Source: Bacteroidales bacterium (GTDB lineage: Bacteria; Bacteroidota; Bacteroidia; Bacteroidales; UBA1402). Taken from it: DNA of 8,224 bases. Position 1 is the first letter of the stretch; each line of letters starts with the position of its first letter. Below are positions 5,223 through 8,224 of this stretch, one piece after another. The translations under genes were made by a program, and so were the position numbers. The notes under the pieces were generated by a model. It made no database searches. It saw nothing but the letters and a program-made list of their open reading frames with translations, and was not told where the DNA came from. The stretch is taken from NCBI GenBank assembly GCA_023230125.1, contig JALNXZ010000059.1, positions 1 to 8,224 on the forward strand, read 5' to 3'.

Positions 5223-6095
5223 ATGAAGAAAACGAAAATCCGTAGACACCTCGATCGCCTGCGAAAAAAATTTCAGCTGTCGATTTTTAATGAAAGCACT
5301 TTGGAGAATGTATTTTCTCTGAGAGTTTCTCTGATGGATGGCATATTTTTGGTTGCTTCTGTCATTATTGTCCTTTTTTTCTTTTCTCTTCTCTTGTTGT
5401 CCCATACGCCCTTGAAATCGCTTTTGCCTGAGGATATAGATCCCAGACTCAGGAAACAGTTGGTGAACGAAGCTTTTCGTGTGGATTCCTTGGCTAATGA
5501 CATGGATAAACAAACACAATATTTGGAGGTTTTGAAGGACATTATTTCGGGCAACATTCCTGTTGATACCCTGAAAAGGTTGGGAAAGGATATCCCAATA
5601 GATACCCTTGCAAACCGTCATCTTGAATTGATGAAAGTGACAAACAAAGAAAAGAAGTTCAGGGAAAATTACGAAGAATCAGAAAAATTCAATCTCTCAA
5701 TTCTGAATGAACAGTCCAAGGTTGACGGTTTGCTCTTTTATCCGCCCATCAAAGGAAAGATCGTAAATAAATTCAATCCCAAACTCAAGAATTTTGGTGT
5801 CAAGATTCAGATTGACGATAGGCAACCGACTCTTTCCGTACTGGACGGAACGGTGTTGTTTACCGGATATACTTCCGATTATGATTACGTGATAGAGGTG
5901 CAACACAACAATGATTACATCTCTGTCTATAAATATAATTCTGAACTGCTTAAAAAACAGGGAGATAAAGTAAAAGCTGGAGAGGCTATCGGCGTTGTCG
6001 GAAAAAATGCGGCAAGAGATGGCTTTCCGAATTTGTATTTTGAATTGTGGAATAAAGGGGTCGCCCTAAATCCACAGGACTATATTGTATTTTGA
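5223..6095 (+). CDS. Membrane-anchored LytM/M23-like protein, catalytically degenerate
   Basis: 290 residues: a basic cytoplasmic N-terminus (1-39), one strongly hydrophobic membrane helix (about 40-60), a charged helical, probably coiled-coil periplasmic region (about 70-165), and a C-terminal LytM/M23 fold (about 170-290). The fold is recognised from the order and spacing of YPPIKGKIVNKFN (173-185), LDGTVLFTG (207-215), GDKVKAGEAIGVVGK (247-261) and LYFELWNKGVALNPQDYI (271-288). Active M23 enzymes have HxGxD, a YxHL-like His and HxH. Here these read NFGVK (190-194), YKYN (236-239) and NLY (270-272), so every zinc and catalytic ligand is lost. It should not cut peptidoglycan. By analogy with EnvC and NlpD it may bind or activate an amidase or act as a scaffold. 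I chose ATG 5223 over GTG 5208 because the GTG overlaps a promoter-like box and an MKKTK start is more usual. It is followed after 40 bp by dxr. Confidence 0.88.
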   Translation: MKKTKIRRHLDRLRKKFQLSIFNESTLENVFSLRVSLMDGIFLVASVIIVLFFFSLLLLSHTPLKSLLPEDIDPRLRKQLVNEAFRVDSLANDMDKQTQYLEVLKDIISGNIPVDTLKRLGKDIPIDTLANRHLELMKVTNKEKKFRENYEESEKFNLSILNEQSKVDGLLFYPPIKGKIVNKFNPKLKNFGVKIQIDDRQPTLSVLDGTVLFTGYTSDYDYVIEVQHNNDYISVYKYNSELLKKQGDKVKAGEAIGVVGKNAARDGFPNLYFELWNKGVALNPQDYIVF

Positions 6096-6135
6096 TGAAA
6101 AAAGGTCATACATAAAAGATGACAATCTCCAAAGA

Positions 6136-7302
6136 ATGAAAGAAAACGATCAAAAAAAGAAACAGATAGCGATACTGGGTTCAACCGGTTCTATCGGTAC
6201 GCAGGCACTTGAAGTGATTCAGGCGCACCCTGATCGTTTTGAAATATATGTGCTGACTGCAAACAACCAGATCGATTTACTGATCAAACAGGCTCGTCAG
6301 TTCATGCCAGAAGCAGTTATCATTGCCAACAAGGGACATTACGAAAAACTGAAGAATGCGTTGGCAGACTTGCCCATCAAGGTGTATGCAGGAAGTGATG
6401 CCATTGCCCAAATTGTAGCGTCGAAACCCATCGATATCGTTTTAACGGCCATGGTCGGCTATTCCGGCCTTAAACCGACCATTCAAGCCATCAAGGCCGG
6501 CAAGACCATTGCGCTTTCCAACAAGGAAACCATGGTGGTAGCCGGTGAAATAATCAACGCTTTGGCAATCAAGCACAATGCCTCTATATTGCCGGTCGAT
6601 TCTGAACATTCAGCCATTTTTCAATGTTTGGAATATGACAATCCGGTGGAAAAAGTGATTCTGACAGCTTCGGGAGGGCCTTTTCTTACGACTTCACTCG
6701 AAAATCTGGCTACAGTCACCAAAAAACAGGCACTCAGACATCCCAACTGGAATATGGGCGCAAAGGTGACGATAGATTCAGCATCCATGATGAACAAAGG
6801 TTTTGAGGTGATTGAAGCCAAGTGGCTCTTCAACCTCAAGTCTGAACAGATTGAAGTGGTGATACATCCTCAATCCATTATTCATTCCATGGTGCAGTTT
6901 CAAGATGGCTCCATTAAAGCCCAGATGGGGCTGCCCGACATGAAAATACCTATCCAGTTGGCATTCAGCTATCCGGAAAGGTTAAAAACCAATTACCAAA
7001 GACTTGATTTTGAGCAGTATTCCTCACTGACATTTGAAAAGCCGGACCTGAAGCATTTCAGAAATTTATCGCTGGCCTATTACGCGATGGAGCAAGGTGG
7101 AACGATGCCTTGTGTATTGAATGCAGCGAATGAGGTTGCCGTTGAGGCCTTTCTTCATGATCATATCGGCTTTCTTGAAATGTCGGAACTGATAGAGCGA
7201 ACCATGCAAAAATCGAGCTTTATGACAAATCCGACCTATGAGGACTATGTAGCATCTGATGCAGAAGCTAGAAAGGTCGCAATTGAATTTATAAAACATT
7301 AA
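6136..7302 (+). CDS. dxr: 1-deoxy-D-xylulose 5-phosphate reductoisomerase
   Basis: DXR (IspC) converts 1-deoxy-D-xylulose 5-phosphate to 2-C-methyl-D-erythritol 4-phosphate with NADPH and Mg/Mn, the first committed step of the MEP isoprenoid pathway, in the cytoplasm. It is the target of fosmidomycin. 388 residues, normal length. The NADPH-binding loop is LGSTGSIG at 14-21, followed by ALSNKETMV (126-134). The metal ligands are Asp155 and Glu157 in PVDSEHSA (153-160) and Glu224 in MMNKGFEVIEA (218-228). Substrate residues include Ser179 in SGGPF (179-183) and His202 in RHPNW (201-205). IHPQSIIHSM (243-252) and LPDMKIPIQ (266-274) are the expected dimer and hinge motifs. All catalytic residues are present. 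ATG 6136 is preferred over an in-frame TTG at 6085, which would overlap the upstream gene and add 17 residues not expected in the family. The product feeds undecaprenyl phosphate and quinone side chains. Confidence 0.97.
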   Translation: MKENDQKKKQIAILGSTGSIGTQALEVIQAHPDRFEIYVLTANNQIDLLIKQARQFMPEAVIIANKGHYEKLKNALADLPIKVYAGSDAIAQIVASKPIDIVLTAMVGYSGLKPTIQAIKAGKTIALSNKETMVVAGEIINALAIKHNASILPVDSEHSAIFQCLEYDNPVEKVILTASGGPFLTTSLENLATVTKKQALRHPNWNMGAKVTIDSASMMNKGFEVIEAKWLFNLKSEQIEVVIHPQSIIHSMVQFQDGSIKAQMGLPDMKIPIQLAFSYPERLKTNYQRLDFEQYSSLTFEKPDLKHFRNLSLAYYAMEQGGTMPCVLNAANEVAVEAFLHDHIGFLEMSELIERTMQKSSFMTNPTYEDYVASDAEARKVAIEFIKH

Positions 7303-7332
7303 TATTGAGATATTTACATTTAAAAATTATTT

Positions 7333-8224
7333 ATGGAAACATTTTTGATTCGTGCGTTGGAATTGATTTTTAGCTTGTCCATACTCGTGCTTATACATGA
7401 GTTTGGTCACTTCATATTTTCTCGTATTTTCAAGGTGAGGGTTGAAAGATTCTATATGTTTTTCAATCCACTCTTTTCAATTTTCAGAGTGAAAAAGATC
7501 AATGGGAAACTGCGTTTCTCCTGGTTTTCCAGAAAAGCACCTGAAGCATTTGCCGCTGAACCCGATCAGACTGAGTTTGGATTGGGCTGGGTGCCACTTG
7601 GCGGCTATTGTGCCATTTCCGGAATGATCGATGAGTCCATGAATACTGAACAGATGGCTCAACCTGAACAACCTTGGGAATTCCGTACAAAACCGGCATG
7701 GCAGCGTTTACTGATCATGGTGGCAGGTGTTCTGTTCAATTTCATTCTGGCATTGTTTATTTATTCAGCGGTGCTCAATGTCTGGGGAGACGAATATCTA
7801 CCGATTGAAAATGTGGAAATGGGTTTCGATTTTTCGCCGGCCGGACATGAAATCGGCTTTGAGGATGGAGACAGATTTGTTTCTGCAGATGGTGTCAAAC
7901 TGGAAAGGTTTAATGATGTGGCTTTGCGTCAGATTGCTGATGCTTCTGCGGTGACAGTCATTCGTGATAATAAAGAACAGACTGTAATAATTCCGGATGA
8001 TTTGATGCAAAGAATCATGGCAGGGAAGCAAGGATTTGCAGGTTATCGTTTCCCGACTGTTATCAGAGATATTCAAAAGGGTTCAGTCTGTGACCAGGCA
8101 GGTCTATTTTCTGGAGACAGCTTGACGGCCATCAATGGAAAAACATTGGCTTCATTCTCCGATTTCTCAGAAACGTTGGTGAAAAACAAGAATAGCAAGA
8201 TTCAATTGACTTACTATAGGAACG
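7333..8224 (+). CDS. rseP: Site-2 protease RseP, N-terminal part (cut by window edge)
   Basis: An inner-membrane M50 zinc metalloprotease that cuts transmembrane segments, such as anti-sigma factors and leftover signal peptides. 297 codons are open to the right edge; Bacteroidota homologues run to about 440 residues, so the last third is missing. The first membrane helix (about 9-30) carries the zinc motif HEFGH at 22-26, with Glu23 catalytic. The conserved GWVPLGGYCAISGM loop is at 85-98. A second membrane helix (about 126-148) contains GVLFNFILAL (132-141). Two periplasmic PDZ-like regions follow, about 158-222 and 243-297; the second has QKGSVCDQAGLFSGDSLTAI (248-267), a standard PDZ carboxylate-loop region. 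The final helix with the third zinc ligand (LDG motif) lies outside. The ATG at 7333 is 30 bp after the dxr stop with no Shine-Dalgarno, and dxr-rseP adjacency is common in bacteria. No RseA-like substrate is visible in the window. Confidence 0.95.
   Translation, partial: METFLIRALELIFSLSILVLIHEFGHFIFSRIFKVRVERFYMFFNPLFSIFRVKKINGKLRFSWFSRKAPEAFAAEPDQTEFGLGWVPLGGYCAISGMIDESMNTEQMAQPEQPWEFRTKPAWQRLLIMVAGVLFNFILALFIYSAVLNVWGDEYLPIENVEMGFDFSPAGHEIGFEDGDRFVSADGVKLERFNDVALRQIADASAVTVIRDNKEQTVIIPDDLMQRIMAGKQGFAGYRFPTVIRDIQKGSVCDQAGLFSGDSLTAINGKTLASFSDFSETLVKNKNSKIQLTYYRN

Noticed and set aside
5214..5621. 135-codon antisense frame over the LytM-like gene
   Set aside because: It is antisense to the membrane helix and coiled-coil coding region, is rich in Gln and Lys, and has no family features.
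6085..6135. N-terminal extension of dxr from a TTG at 6085
   Set aside because: It would overlap the upstream stop region and add 17 polar residues absent from DXR proteins. The ATG at 6136 puts the NADPH-binding loop at the usual distance from the start.
7727..7954. 75-codon plus-strand frame inside rseP
   Set aside because: Out of frame with the M50 protease, whose HEFGH and PDZ motifs are continuous through the region.
1..8224. Defence system, mobile element, CRISPR array, riboswitch or tRNA
   Set aside because: No transposase, integrase, nuclease-effector pair, regularly spaced repeats, tRNA-like cloverleaf or riboswitch-like leader was seen. All genes but the DUF4290 gene belong to well-known families, and even that family is core to Bacteroidota.

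Overview
This is a stretch of housekeeping chromosome from a member of the Bacteroidota, most likely the order Bacteroidales. Three things point there. A DUF4290 gene, a family I know only from Bacteroidota, sits next to murA. None of the start codons has a strong Shine-Dalgarno sequence. Both divergent genes have an upstream TACTTTTG octamer that fits the Bacteroidota -7 promoter consensus TAnnTTTG. Nothing in the window looks mobile or recently acquired: there is no transposase, integrase, tRNA, CRISPR array or long repeat, and base composition looks even by eye.

Layout. Leftward (minus strand): yicC (endoribonuclease family) at 187-1059, followed by the first 41 codons of gmk (guanylate kinase) at 1-124, which runs off the left edge. 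A 105-bp divergent spacer (1060-1164) carries one promoter-like octamer facing each way. Rightward (plus strand): tsaB (tRNA t6A synthesis), a DUF4290 gene, murA (first committed step of peptidoglycan synthesis), rimM (30S maturation), a FecE/FhuC-type ABC ATPase, a membrane-anchored LytM/M23-like protein with no active-site residues, dxr (first committed step of the MEP isoprenoid pathway), and rseP (site-2 protease), which is cut by the right edge. Gaps between rightward genes are 1 to 62 bp. DUF4290, murA, rimM and the ABC gene are separated by only 1, 2 and 4 bp and are almost certainly cotranscribed. No stretch over 300 bp lacks a gene.

How the genes fit together. The rightward block mixes translation quality (TsaB, RimM) with envelope building and surveillance (MurA, LytM-like protein, DXR for the undecaprenyl carrier precursor, RseP). 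This is growth-linked housekeeping, not a discrete new system. The points most worth a second look are: an Asp in place of the catalytic Cys of MurA, predicting natural fosfomycin insensitivity; a LytM-like protein lacking every metal and catalytic ligand, probably a regulator or scaffold; a clear internal duplication inside the DUF4290 protein, whose gene is nearly fused to murA; and an orphan ABC ATPase with no permease nearby. I found no convincing previously undescribed multi-gene system.
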